From Bugula neritina (Eukaryota > Bryozoa > Gymnolaemata > Cheilostomatida > Bugulidae), in NCBI GenBank assembly GCA_964035545.1, contig OZ037765.1:24670504-24734503 (forward strand): a stretch of 64,000 bases of DNA. The letters are read 5' to 3'. Below are positions 1-12,828 of the stretch, in pieces. Position numbers and translations under genes: made by a program. The notes beneath the pieces are model-generated. The model was not told the origin of the DNA, searched no databases, and was given only the letters and a program-made list of their open reading frames with translations. Each line of letters starts with the position of its first letter. Positions within the stretch are counted from its first letter, which is position 1.

Positions 1-2
1 TT

Positions 3-1200
3 AAACACGGTCTTGATAATTATAGATATATGCATTCGTCTCTATTGCTATTTTTAGCTTATATACTTGTAGGGTACCGATGGATAGCTGTTACAAGGTT
101 CTTATCTGGTTTATTCACAGGGTTTTTGACTACCAACTTACTCCTCCACTATCTCACTGAGCTGAACCTTCCCATTTTACTATGCCTGTCTGCAAGTGTG
201 GGCATAGCAGCTGGCTTCATAACTTTTCAGATCCATCTGTTAGCTTTAGTTCTATTATCATCACAGGCTGGTGGACTGCTAGCGTGCTTGTGTTTGTTGT
301 TACCTCAATACTTCTATGGCTACATTTCTGCAGCTGTGATGTTTATCACTCTCATCAGCTGGTCACTCTGCCAGACTCTGATCAGCACCGTACCTCTCTT
401 CCACAAACCTATGTATATTTTAAACACAAGCATAGTCGGTGCATCTCTTATATTAGTCTTCTTTGATACATACTTTCATAATTCTCAAATCTTAAGTCAT
501 ATCTACTCATTTCTTAGTCTCACTATCGTTCAAAGTGATTATGCTTTCTGCAAGTACTCAGTGGCATTATTCAGCATGTGGTTTCTGATATCTTTGTCAG
601 CTCTAGTGCTTCAAAGTCTCTTTACTGCTAGAAAGATACATCATTCAGCTGGTGAGTTGTTATCTGGCTTACAATTGACAAGTAATTATACGCACACACG
701 CACACGCACACGGTATATGTGGTATATGTGGTATATGTGGTATACGTGGTATATGTGGTATATGTGGTATACGTGGTATATGTGGTATATGTGGTATACG
801 TGGTATATGTGGTATATGTGGTATACGTGGTATATGTGGTATATGTGGTATAATGATAGATAGTTTCCAATATTTTCAACTAACTAGATGTGCAAAAGAC
901 CATTACACAGTTGTTCACTTATATAGTAGTCTAAAGCTAATTTGCATATCTAAAATAGTTTTCCTTTTTACAAATAATTTGTTAAAAAATTATGGTTTTA
1001 AAATAGAGCTACCAACCTCTTGCTGTTTGAGTGGTCGAAGCTTGGTCCGTTCTAACAGCATGGCTACTGTTTCGCTATCTGTTGACAAGGACTCTCATGT
1101 GGAACTAGATGAGGATAGATTCAGAACTTTATACAGTCGGCGACTCGCCACTGGAGACATTCCAACCAAGGTACAGTCACTTATTGAAAAAGTGCAGTAA
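3..1200 (+). CDS. Multi-pass membrane protein, TM7SF3/TMEM198-like, 5' incomplete
   Basis: The frame is open from the window edge through 651, where GCTG|GTGAGT is a good donor. The reading is almost entirely hydrophobic, with about six or seven membrane segments. It starts with a YILVGYRW-like segment followed by FLSGLFTG, as in the DUF4203/TM7SF3 seven-pass region, and ends in a basic tail (LFTARKIHH). The next exon starts at 1007 after AAAATAG; phase 1 joins exactly to give E-LPTSCCLSGRSL, a polar cytoplasmic tail rich in Ser, Asp and Glu. Either this exon ends with TAA at 1198-1200 (…TKVQSLIEKVQ), or it is spliced at 1170 (CCAAG|GTACAG) to exons further on; both are possible. The family call rests on the spacing of membrane segments and a loose match to TM7SF3; TMEM198 is an alternative. 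The upstream exons lie outside the window. Confidence 0.5.
690..853. repeat. CA run followed by a 9-bp minisatellite with 27-bp higher order
   Basis: A short ACGCACACG run (690-711) leads into about 16 copies of GGTATATGT. Most follow a 27-bp super-period in which every third unit reads GGTATACGT. The array begins about 60 bp after the 5' splice site at 651/652 of the membrane protein gene. Because the unit is a multiple of three, frames stay open on both strands (YMW/YTW one way, TYTTY the other); these are not genes. Confidence 0.9.
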
Positions 1201-3045
1201 TGGAAAACTTGAGAAAAACTATGTTTTTATTGCGACATAGTACAAAAGAATGATTGTTTTTGCAATATGTTCAACCTGCCCCACAAACTAAAACTCATCA
1301 ACACAACTAAAAGAATTAGGCTGTTGAATTTTTTTTATTAAGATACTTAAATAGCTTAATGAGTTTTACCAATAATTATGTCTTTTTTGATAGATTTTCA
1401 GCATTTTTGCTATAAATTTTCAACTTGGTAATACTAATTGATGCTTTGAAATTAAAACTCTTTGTTTGCAAACTAAATGTAGAAATGTTAATAAAGCAAT
1501 ATATTTTTATTTTATATGATGCAGGCATGCCTAAGAGATGTTCAACAAGCTTGTCAGAAAAACATGTATGACATCGAAAAGTGACGGTCAATATAATAAT
1601 TACTAATATTTCATGCAAATTTTGCTAATATAGTCAATACAATTTATATTAATCTATCAATTTCTTATTAATTTTGATACACATAGGCCTATGTTTTTTA
1701 ACTATTGCTAAATCAAGTATTGAATGTATATTTATGTTTTCAAATTTTAATACTTAAGTTTCCCAGGAAAGTTTTAAAGTACAGCACAAGCACATTATTT
1801 ATATATTTGCATTATTTATATATTATTATATTTGTACATTACCTGAACATGAGCATACACTGCAACTAAAATACATGCCTAAGAAGTATCAGCTTAAAAT
1901 ATCACACATATGACATTATTTGGCATTTTTAACTTATTAAACATATGAATAAATAATCTATCTTCAGAATTGTGCTACTTGAGGCTTATCCACACTGGGA
2001 ACATATCTGTGACAAATACAATTCTCAAAACTAGCCATCACTAAAAAGCAGTGTTTTGTTGGTTTGTGTATTAAAGAGAAATAGACAAGTGTTGGGTGTT
2101 TCACTTGTCATATTATTGTTTTACAGAGAGACTGATAAAAGAATGCGCATATTCATGATCGTTTAAATAGGAATCCACTACTAAACTATTAAGTTTTGAA
2201 AAAATAACTGATTATTCAGATCTTTATGGAATATAAAATTTATTGTTTAGGAAAAACAGTAATGGTGTAAAACAGCTCTCAGTTTGTAGAAATTTTCCAA
2301 TGTGGATAGGCTTTTACATCTGTTTTATAGTGTTGCAGTAGAACATATAATAGCCAGTAATTTAGTATCATCTAATGTATATTATATTGTAAATATTACT
2401 ATAGTTTTTATTCTGTTTTATTTGATAAGATATAAACAGCATTATAAAAAAATCTTATGTGTAAAAAATAAAAGATTGAAAGTCCAATAAAAGTTTTTAT
2501 TTCAGAAGCTTCTAGAACAAAGTTTTCATCAAAAAGATGTAATAAAATGATGTTAGGGTTAGCAAAACACATTGAAAATACTTTATAATGTTTTTATATA
2601 GTTTGTTATACACCATAACTTACTTGGTTGTTGGCTGTCACAGTATTACTCATACAGCTTTCATGGAGGTATATAATCAGCGCCATGTAAAACTGAACAC
2701 CAGAAACACATAATATATGAATGAACTGTTGTTTTAGCATGTCTTTCTTAGAATACTTTTCATAGCAAAAGACATAAAGCTAAATTGAAAACGATATAAA
2801 TTATATAAAAAGTGGAACAAGCTCAGGGTAAGAATACAATTTAAACTGTCAATATTTATCAACTTCTTATATAATGGGTGTGTGTGAGTGTGTTAGATGT
2901 ATGTCAGGTGTGTGTGTTAGGTTTGTGTAAAGTATGTGTCAGGTGTGTGTCAGTTATGTATTAGGTATGTGTTGGGTGTGTGTAAGGTATGTGTTATACA
3001 TATAAAATTGTTAATAAGGAAATTTTGTTGATGACTTTTGTGTAT
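1201..3045. other. Non-coding AT-rich stretch with a degenerate GT-rich minisatellite
   Basis: No convincing exon is visible on either strand. A possible but unsupported exon at 2506-2538 (+) has an acceptor TTTCAG and reads KLLEQSFHQKD before GTAATA. From 2876 to 2996 there is a degenerate minisatellite of GTGTGTGTCAGGTATGTGT-type units. Confidence 0.6.
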
Positions 3046-3118
3046 GCACTGAGAGCTGGTTAAAGGGGACCAAATTAATTGTTTCTCTATTTGGCCCTTT
3101 TCAACCAGCTGCAGCTGA
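3046..3118 (-). ncRNA. mir-133: mir-133 precursor
   Basis: On the minus strand, positions 3073-3052 read TTGGTCCCCTTTAACCAGCT and continue with CT. Known animal miR-133 is UUGGUCCCC UUCAACCAGCU; the seed is identical and only one of these 20 bases differs (C to T). The opposite arm (3110-3089) starts AGCTGGTTGAAAAGGGCC and pairs with it: 20 of 22 positions are Watson-Crick or wobble, with two A-C mismatches in the middle and a loop of about 13 nt. Only the minus strand gives the correct seed; the plus-strand reading has TTGGCCC instead. miR-133 is a muscle microRNA in bilaterians and is often clustered with mir-1, which lies about 60 nt upstream here. Confidence 0.9.
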
Positions 3119-3157
3119 CAACACAGTATCTGGTGATGTGATGTTCCTAGGAGTCGA

Positions 3158-3236
3158 TCTCAGCGTCCACAGCATACTTCATTACATTCCATGCAAAATC
3201 ATAATCATAGCGTGTAATGAAATATGGTGCAGGCAG
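3158..3236 (-). ncRNA. mir-1: mir-1 precursor
   Basis: On the minus strand, 3191-3172 reads TGGAATGTAATGAAGTATGC. Known miR-1 is UGGAAUGUAAAGAAGUAUGU: the seed GGAAUGU is kept, position 11 is U instead of A, and position 20 is C instead of U. The 5' arm (3226-3206, CATATTTCATTACACGCTATG in two parts: CATATTTCATTACA and CGCTATG) pairs with the mature arm, including a perfect TTCATTACA/TGTAATGAA block. The stem extends about eight more pairs toward the base with one mismatch. The arrangement mir-1 then mir-133 on one strand is that of other bilaterian clusters, and the spacing suggests one primary transcript. Confidence 0.9.
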
Positions 3237-6200
3237 GTAATAAGGATGTTTCTTCACTCCAGGAGTAATCTTCTCTTGCCATCTCTGTTATAAAATATAG
3301 CATACAGTACCATACAGCATGCATGTAAATTGTAAACTACTAATTAACCCTCATTTCTGTTTTTAATTGTGAGTAGCAATTATAACATATTACTTCAGTT
3401 TTGAATAGCTGATTTCAGCTACCACTATAAATATGGATAATTATGGCATACGTAGGATGGCCTGTTTACATTTGCTTCAACGGGTTTAAATTTATTGAGT
3501 TCTGGGTACAACAGCTAATCAAACAGTTATGGAAGCAATCCTGTAATCAATGAATAACTTGGTGTAACAGCCTAAGTAGTAAAAGTGAGAAAAAGTTACA
3601 CAAAAATTATTTTTAAAGTGCTGAATATAAGATATTTGGCATAGTGACACCAATCTAAAATGGTATTTCCCAAAGAGAAAACAGTTTATTGCCAGTCGAA
3701 TTGCTTACTTGTATTTACACCTGAGCTTAATACTTAATACTTCATTCATTCAGCAACTAGCAAGCAGTTAATGGCATCAGATAGTCTGCAGTATACGTTG
3801 CAATACCAAGAAACACCCGCAAGTATCTTAGTTGCCTCTCAAAGTCCTTCTCAAGTGTTCAGCTGTCAAATATTAGACTAGTCCTGAGTTAGAATGTACA
3901 GCCTTGTGTTGGAGATGCAGGCACCAATGGTTTGTCATAATATTACAATCACAGTCCTGAGTTCTGTCTACTCTACATTAATTAATCCTAAAGAGTTACG
4001 ATATGGTACTAGCAATCTGTTTCAATCAATATCCATGAATATACATGTATGAATATATTAATTATGACATACAATAATGTAGATTGCTGTTAGATGCATA
4101 ATCGTAATGACTTTATAGTATGGCTAGTGTGAGAAAAAAATACTAGTTGAGGTGTATAAAGTAGCTTTAGCATTTTTGTCTATGTATAGCTACAGTGTTT
4201 AGCTGTAACTTGCTAAGCCAAAATTAGCAATTCGAAAATGCAGACATTTCACTTAAATTGACCAATTCTTATGTATGTATCAGTTTAGAAAAAAATAAAA
4301 ATACAACAAATGATATCTAATAGCTTCGCAATTTATGATGTTTATAGTATAGCATATGGTTAGCTGAAAGAGATATGCATATATAGCAGGAGCTAAAATA
4401 AGTCAACTTCTCGATTGAAATAGTAACATCTGTCACAACTTCATAAATTGAATTTTCCTATTAGCCCAACAAGATCATGGTTGGCGAGTTGCAAGTAGTT
4501 GTTGCATGAGAACACACCAACTGCATATTAACCAATAATGGGAACACTTGCCTTCATTATAGTGCGCGAGGACTATAACAAATGGAGTCTACTATGACTT
4601 ATGGAAGGCAAATGCTAAATATTCCCATTACACATGTATGGTCTACTATAGATTTCATTTTAACCAAATAAGATGTAGGTAGTATATTGGGCACCATAAT
4701 AGAAGCTGAGTTAAAACAGCACAGGACCTGCTCAATTGCTGGAGTTTAGGGCAAAATCGTAGATTATAAATTGACTTTTAATAATAGACTGGCAGTTATA
4801 AATCGAATGTTTCAGTTCAAAAGTTACTATGAAACTAATTTTAACTAAAGTTGATTAGTTCAAGCTTGAATATAGAAAGTACTTAAACCAGCCATTCTTT
4901 GTAAGAGTTATTCTATCTTGCATTTATAACCCTCGAACTGAGCTCAAAGTCATAATATTATTTTGAATAGTATATATATCAATATTTTATCTTTGATTGC
5001 ACAAATATTTTTACTTATAAGGAATTTGCTTTTAAATGAAATGCATTTCGTTTATTCATGATGAAATATGGCCGTATGTTTTTAACTCACTGTTTATCCC
5101 CTCTTCTAATAATAGAGTGGAATATAACTGTATTTTCTGTTTACAAAAGACTTGAAAGGGCAGTTTTTATAGCTAAGTTTGCTGTTAATTCTGGATTCTA
5201 CAAATTACATGTATGTAAAAGCAGTATTAAAAATCAGTGCTACTCTGGTTGTTGAAATAAGAGTAGCAACTTATAGCTCATCCTTCTGCAACTTTGAGTT
5301 GAGCTGGAATCTAATCAACATAATATTATTAATATAATGCCATTGATTGATCAGCGAATATTTGCCTCACAGTACAGCTTATATCATTGTATGAGTTTGA
5401 ACTATTATATTCTTGTTGAACTGAATATATTATGCAATTATGATACACTGTTGGGCCATCAGCATGCTAATGAAATAAAAAAGGTCAAAAATCAGAAGGA
5501 GTTTAACTTTTTCTTGTAAGCTCCTGTTGAAAATATGTGTAATGAAATTTCAAACTTTTCAAGTAAGGTTTGGTACAAATTTATCAAAATATTTCCTTTA
5601 AAAAATTATTCGTAATAATCTAAATCTTACAAATTACTATCAGTCTGTCCACAGTCTTTGTTTTAACTGACTTAAAATCAAGTCAAATAGATTGAAATAA
5701 ACCTAGACTATTGGCCTAAATTCCCAAATAGAAAAATGATTAAACTACCAACCCTGTTGTACAAAATAACTGTACAATTCTACACCAAGTTTTTCCTACA
5801 CAAGCTTTTATTCCATATTAACTAATCACTATAAATAGTAGCTAAAGATAGTTATATACAGATCCCTGCCTTTTTATTGGTACAAAAAGCCTAATTTTTA
5901 AACTATTTTAAAAAAGAAAAGTTTTATATTTTGTTGAGATGCAGCTAATGAAGATTATTTCTTAGAATAATATCGTTAAAAGATATGTAACAGGCAAATT
6001 TACACATAATCAAATTCGACAAGAAAACTGCTGTCAAGATTGATAAGTTGACATACACAAGCATCTGCAGTTCATTCCCATCATAATGTACTAAATGTTA
6101 ATTCCATCAAAGCTCTACACCACTAAATCAATATAGACCTACACTGTAGAACAAGTACTGCTTCAAGTGTTAGCTTTATCATGTGAAAGAAATATAAAGC

Positions 6201-7557
6201 AAATAATCTGTACATCATCCATCCATGTCAGCCTAAACTTAGTTATCTTCATTTCTTATACTGCAGGCAGTTCAAATATATGGTTAATTGCAAGAGTAGA
6301 GCATGAAATGAGCTTATAATAATATATTCAACAAGTTTTCACTGGCAAACTTGATCTATATAGACTTGTTTTGTGTAGTAATTCTTTTTTGGTATCTTTG
6401 AACTTAATTTTATTGAAATACCTAAACTTTTGTCTTCCATCTCAGCTGATAAATTGTTTCTAAGAAAATAAAATTACACATTGCAAGCCATTATTACGCA
6501 ACGTAGCAATTATACTAAACTGCATACTACCTTGCAACTGGTTGCAGGTTTTCAAAGTAAATAGTTCGCTTGCAGTCGATGCCCTGTGAATAAATTGCTG
6601 AACTGTTAAAACCAACATGCTACTTATTAAAGACTCTATTAGCGCATATCTCTACACAGCCCATGTAGAAAAAAGTATTTATGCCACATTTTAGTGTAAT
6701 AAAGCAATATAAAAAATGTTGATAATGAAAAATAGAAATCCCATGGTTTTGTTAGCGTTAATGATTTATATAAGTTAAGTTTTTTCCCACATCTAACTGT
6801 GGTCGTTTCTGAAATTTTTCAAACTTACTGTGTCAAGCTGTTGCTGAAACTACAAGTTATTGCATTGGGTATAACATATTGCTTACCTCTACAATACGAA
6901 GTACCACTGACCTTGTGACACATGTATGTTTTACTGTAGCCTTCCCATTGCCATGTTCTGACCACAATGACATCATATGTAGACTACACTGTGTGTGTCA
7001 TTGGCCAGCTGTCAACACTGCTTACATCACAATTATGCCTTAGCTGCCTGTATATATAATATAAATGCTAAATGGGTTCTAACAAACCTATAGTTTCATG
7101 AGAATATTCAAAAATAATTAAGTTTATAAATTTTATGGTAGCGTCTGATTTTCTGGAACTTTATAAAGCTACCAAAAAACCTGCATGAAGCAGTTTCAAG
7201 ACAAGCCAAATAACTAAAATCTGCTTTATACTTTCTTAGCAATATGAACCCTGTTATTATACAGCCTGCAGTTATCAACAGACTCGTTATATAAAACTCT
7301 TACTATTAAAAAAGTTTTTTTGATGAATGTGATTAGTATATATGTCATATAAATTGCAGGGATCTTAGCTTTTTACTATAGTTATATTATTTATATTATT
7401 TACTTAATTTTATACATATCTATACAATAAGCTTACTTACATAAACAACATCCGGCATAATATTATTAAACTTACTTTTATTTGATACTGAAAACACTAC
7501 GTTGTCTGCTGCCGTTGTTTTAAAACTATTTGATAAAAGCAGCAGTTCTTAACTCAC
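3237..7557. other. Non-coding stretch downstream of the pri-miRNA exon candidate
   Basis: This 4.3-kb AT-rich stretch shows no coding exon I can support. Open frames at 5058-5255 and 5337-5519 have neither splice context nor recognisable composition. If the mir-1/mir-133 transcript starts near 7.6 kb, this is its intron or leader. Confidence 0.5.
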
Positions 7558-7650
7558 CTTTAATTTTAACAGCAGTGTAGTCTAGCCGTTCTCTCTCAAA
7601 GCGAGGCTAGTGCTAGCAGCTGTAATGGTAGTGATGCTTAGTACAGTACG
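7558..7650 (-). other. Possible non-coding 5' exon of the mir-1/mir-133 primary transcript
   Basis: The minus strand reads …CTGCTGTTAAAATTAAAG|GTGAGTT, a strong 5' splice site, after about 90 bases that are more GC-rich than the surroundings and have stops in all three frames. It lies 4.3 kb upstream of the two microRNA hairpins on the same strand. The link is inferred from position and orientation only. Confidence 0.25.
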
Positions 7651-10600
7651 TATTGCTCCTCTTAACTCAACGACCTAAAGCCCTACACAACATCAATATT
7701 CTGATACATTAGCATTCAAGTTAATTGAAGAGAACCGTATAGTTAGTACAACTATTGATGAGGATTCTAATGTATAATGATATAATGCTGTACCACTTAC
7801 TGCAGCTCATAGCTCTATGTTACATTCAACTATAATGCAGATAACGAAGTTCCACACTCAGCATGGCAAGTATATAACGTTAGAAACAGCATAATGATTA
7901 TACAGCAATGCACACTGCAGCATATTAACACCAAGCTGTTCAGGCCTATATTATGAGCATATATAATATCAAGCAAACATAATCTTAATGCAACGAATGA
8001 TAAACCCTGCTAGTGCATCTGCTGGGGTCAGGTTTCATAAGTCACCTGACTTCCATATATAGAGAGCACTGACAGTAAAGGTAATAACAGTATCGCTAGG
8101 TTATATACCTGTGTGTATAATTGAGTATACTTGCCTAGTTTACATACCATATAATGGTGAGGATAAATTACGTTGCTATCTCACTTTATAAGAAAATTAC
8201 AGGAATATATTTTAAAGCAATACCAATATAACATTCAAATCTGTAGTAGCAGGCAGCATGGATGCAATTTTTGGAGTGAAAACCAGTTTTTTATTCTAAC
8301 GAAATAATTCCTTAATCAGTGAAAAAAAGTGTGGTACATATTAGTGCTTTTTAAAAAACATAAGGCTTTACATGCAACAAGGTTTTAAAGGAAGCAGCTT
8401 CAAATAAGATAAAAAAGCAGTTGAAATATTAAGTTTTTAATGTTGCAAACAAGAGACAAACTTGATACAAGAACTTTATTTGTCTGTTTTCTTTACCAAG
8501 TGCTGTACTCCCATATCCACCTATTAACTAATTTTCAGTTTGGTCCATAAATACTTTAATATAAATCCTTATCTACATGACAAGCTTTAAATAATTACAA
8601 TTTTTTAATAGGACAACTTGATTATAATGCAATAAAGCGTAATTAAATGTAAAATAATGTTTCAAGATATGAAGGCCTTAGGGTACAGTAGTTATAGTGA
8701 CATATGGTAGTGCCTATTCTGGGGGAGGAGGGGTTGTGTCATGGGTAGCAAGAGATTCACTCCATAGATTAGGCAACTTTAACCCTCAATAGGGACCAGT
8801 CTCTTACAGCTACAGTGTGGTACTAACAGCTTTATAGCAAAGCGCTGCTTATAGACAAGTATTTAATTATTTAGCAACTTTGCTAATGCTTTTGGATCTG
8901 AACAACAAAATACAATACTTCAAAGTGATACTCCTCACAATATTCTTTATTATACTATTGTTTTACTTTTATTGTAGTACATCAGACTCATTCAAGTGTG
9001 GCTTTATAACATGTCTATTGGTTTCAGCAAACTTCAAAGGTTTTAACACTTACATTGCACCAGGCCTAAGCAGCATTTGACTGCATGCAATTTTTTGCAT
9101 CTTTTTAGCAAAATGCAACACATGCTTGTGTTACATGAATTAAATAGCACTCCTGTGAAGTATTTTGGTATGAATATTTGTTTTAGAATTAAAAAAAATG
9201 TTAGCAATATTTAAATATTGGGCTAATCTTGATTTTAATTAGATGACTAAAGTCAAAATTTGAAAATGACTTCTTGGTAATGTCAGCATAATTCTTTATT
9301 TTCAGAGCATATTTTTTTTCTTCTATTAATAAACCCTGATATTGTGAACTTGTATGCAATTCACAGGTTAGTTAGTTATATAACTGTTGACACTCAATTC
9401 ACAAGTGCTTACAGAATGATGATTGAGTAGTAAACGTAGTCACATCTAGTTACGCACACTTTTTCTACCGGTTCCCACTTATAAAGCTTTACCCACCGGA
9501 GGTTTACGTATGCAAGCTGCTCAGTTGGTTCACTTAGATTTGTGACTTTCAGAAAACGGTTTCATCCCACTTAAGCGCTTCCCAGTTAGACGCTATTTTT
9601 TATTTTGGTACCATAACATTGATTGCTAAATAGCTAATATGCCAATAGCTATAATAGCTGATATAAAGTATCTGGAATAATAGCCCACTTTTTATGGATT
9701 TTGTTGGGCAAAAACAGTGTTACATTAATAATGGACATTACTTTTAATGAATACTTATTACCAAAATATTTTTTCACATAACAGGAAGTTAATAGAATAT
9801 GCGAAATTAATGAGTTAATCCAGATCAAAGGAATTTATTTATGTGCTAAATAACAAACAATTGATCCAACGTTATTTAAATATACATATATTTCAATAAT
9901 ATTCAAATAAATTGCACATAAAATATATATTGTATCAAAATAAATAAATAGCGTGTAACTGGAAAGCGTCTATGCGGGATGACATCTCAGAAAACACCAT
10001 TGTCTAAAAAAATGAAAAGGAATCGGATAAAGATTTATATGAACTGTAAAGAGATGAGTGTCATAAGAAGATTTGGTTACTGATGCTGGTGCTTACAAAA
10101 AACTGCATGACTCATTCTCAAACAAGTTGTAAACTTGCTAACTAGAGTTAAAGTTTATTTACTTTGTTAAATAGAAGATCAAATTTTCTCCATATTGCAG
10201 ATTAAAACTTATTTAAAAATAAAATGTACATAACTTATACAGCGTACAGTGCAACTTTTTATAGTTGACAAGCACAATCTTGCTAAATACTTTTTATAGT
10301 CAACCACTTGAAGGTAAAAACATAGAAATTGTGAAAATACTCATTTACTTTTTTTAATATTTCCATTTTGGTAGCAGTCATGCCTGTTTCGTACTAATCC
10401 CAATGATTGGATTGCTAATCTTATAATTGTTTTCAGAAAATACAGCCTGCGAATGATATTTTGTACCTTTCAATATGGGCAGCAACATAAAACCTCATTA
10501 TTTTGAAGACACAAGACACGACTTGCTAAAACCAGACTTCGTTCAGCTCTTTCTAGATTGCAAATAAGTTTTTAGGATTTTGGAATAATAATAATTGAAA

Positions 10601-12217
10601 CTTTAAAAAATGGTCTAGAAACTGCAGATTTAGATGAGTTCACAATTAATGAAAATTTACAAAACATTTCGACGAGTGTCTACCATATTGTGCAGAGTTT
10701 TTGCATCACATGTATTATCTCAAAGCAAATTTAATAGAAATGATAGAACGTACATAATATTACTATAAAGATAGTGCAAGCTGAAAGAATCATGCATAGT
10801 GCAATAAATTATTGCATGCATAACACATGCATGCAGTTAAACTATAATGTAAGTTACAGTTTACCACCCAACCTTATTGCTAATTAAATTACTTGAACTA
10901 TATTGGCAGACAGCTATGTTGCAACTAAGGAATAATAGTCATTAGTGGATTATATAGGCATGCATTATGAAGCATAATTGCATTATAATACTTCAGGCTA
11001 TACAGTGCTGTTCATACAAGTACTAGTTCTTTTGCTTAGCCTCTGTGCAGGGAGTTTTCCCCTCTTCCCAGTATAACTTGTTTAGTCTGAATTTGAGTTC
11101 AGTAGAGGTCATAGGTGACATTAGTTAACGGCATATAATTGCATATAGGATACACATTTAAAAAAAGTTGGTATTATATAGAAAGCAAGCTAGTTATTAA
11201 TATAAAGTTATTATTATAAATAAATATTCTTTCCATGTGATATATTTTGCTTAATTATATCGGCATGACAATGCAGATTAAGTCAACTGGCTAACAAAAA
11301 CTTTTAAAAAATAAACTATCGCTTTCAAAGCACCAAATTCATATAACTCATCATCAAAGCAGTTGTTATGTTTTCATAGTCAATAGAATATTAATTTGTT
11401 ACCAGGGAACTGGAGCAGCAGAAATCTATTTTTAGTGAGATTTGCCATGAGATTGTCATGACAGTGCCATTTCGCAAACATCATCATGACAGACTATCTA
11501 CTCAATCTACATTGTACTCATTACTCAAGTCTAACCTTTTATGTTGTTGAAGTCTGCAATAAAGCATCAGTCATTTCAGTAGAGCAATGCTTGTCTATAG
11601 ATGTTGCATGTCATATTATACAAATACAGCTGCAGAACGCTATAATACAAGAATGTATGATTGGTTGGTATAAACTATATACTGTGCTGATGATAATTCT
11701 CCAATGACCAAGTAATACCCATGTGTAAACATCTTACACTAAATAAAGTGTAACAGTAAGCTTTTCTTTTACATAGATATTCAGGTTAGGCATATGGCTG
11801 ATACACACTTTTATGATATTAGTTGTTTTGTAATAATAAATGGGAAGCTTTGTTGTAGTTGAAAATTTCAAGCCAGAAATCAAAATAAAGATAAACCTAA
11901 ATGTTGGTAAATCTTTTGTATTACATACCTGTAATTCAATGTTTAAAAAATGTTCTTTTAATCTTTTAATGTTGTACATCAACGAACTTTTGATTTGTTA
12001 TGTGAGCTATTGTACATACATGCATAATGCATACATATACGTGTGCGTGCGTGCGCACGTGTGTGTGTGTGTAAGTACTTTTTTCTATGCTGATGAGGGG
12101 ACAAATCCCGAAACAGCTGCTGTCCACAGATAGAGATGTATATATAGCCTATATCCTACATATGAATCATATGTTAAACTAACAAATTACATGATTGTTT
12201 TATATGTTGTTTTTCAG
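7651..12217. other. Intergenic AT-rich stretch
   Basis: No gene is supported. Short open frames at 8880-9080, 11486-11707 and 11840-12133 lack splice signals or family resemblance. A mixed GT/CG run occurs at about 12036-12073. Confidence 0.5.
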
Positions 12218-12828
12218 CAGAGAATGCAACTTGCAGCAGTAAGTCTAGAAGAAGGAAAAAAACTTCTAAACTAATGAACAATAGTGAAAAAACACCAATC
12301 AAACAAAGGTGTGTTGTGTATAAACTGATTTACCAATGCCAAAAATTATAATATAAGAATGCGATTATATATATAGCAAGCTAAAAATTATTTTACACAG
12401 TGCAAATAGACATTTTAAAATGATCAAAGTTTTACCAGAGCTATTTTTAAGAAAAAGACTTTTATAAGAATAATCTTTGAAAATTTACAAAAATACATCT
12501 CAATCCATAAAAAAGAACTGATTTGGGAATTGTTTGCTCAATAAAAGAAATTAATGTCTGTTTAGACTTTAGAGAATAATATTTATTAGGCAGATGTGTT
12601 GATATAAGCTTGGGCATTGTTAAAGGACTGGAGCCTTTAGCATTGCATAATGCTTGAATTAATAGTTGTGGTATTAAATTGCTAAAATACAATAGAAAGA
12701 TAAAATGGGCATTTTTTTCAACATGACAAATTCAATAATAATTTTGCAGACGACTTCCAATTACTAAAGATTTTGTAAAGTCATGTGAGGCTCAAATAGA
12801 GTTTAACGAATTTGTGACAGTCTGCTAA
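12218..12828 (+). CDS. Last two exons of an unrecognised gene
   Basis: Exon 12218-12308 follows TTGTTTTTCAG and ends CAAACAAAG|GTGTGT. Only one frame is open, giving a basic, polar stretch (ENATCSSKSRRRKKTSK, then MNNSEKTPIKQ). The next exon starts at 12750 after ATTTTGCAG; phase 2 to 1 joins to give RRLPITKDFVKSCEAQ, then IEFNEFVTVC and a TAA at 12826-12828. An AATAAA lies about 60 bases further on (around 12890). Matching phases, canonical splice sites and a poly(A) signal support real terminal exons. They could be the 3' end of the membrane protein gene at 3-1200, but the phases require at least one missing exon between. I do not recognise the family. Confidence 0.4.

Noticed and set aside
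628-879. Minus-strand TYTTY-repeat frame.
   Set aside because: Produced by the 9-bp minisatellite.
3052-3112. mir-133-like hairpin read on the plus strand.
   Set aside because: The plus reading has TTGGCCC in the seed; the minus strand has the exact TTGGTCCCC seed.
3147-3284. Minus-strand open stretch of 45 codons with an acceptor-like TAACAG and a TAG stop, resembling a last coding exon.
   Set aside because: It overlaps exactly the mir-1 hairpin; the apparent protein matches no family, and the RNA explanation is much stronger.
5058-5519. Two short plus-strand open frames.
   Set aside because: No splice or family evidence; expected by chance in this composition.
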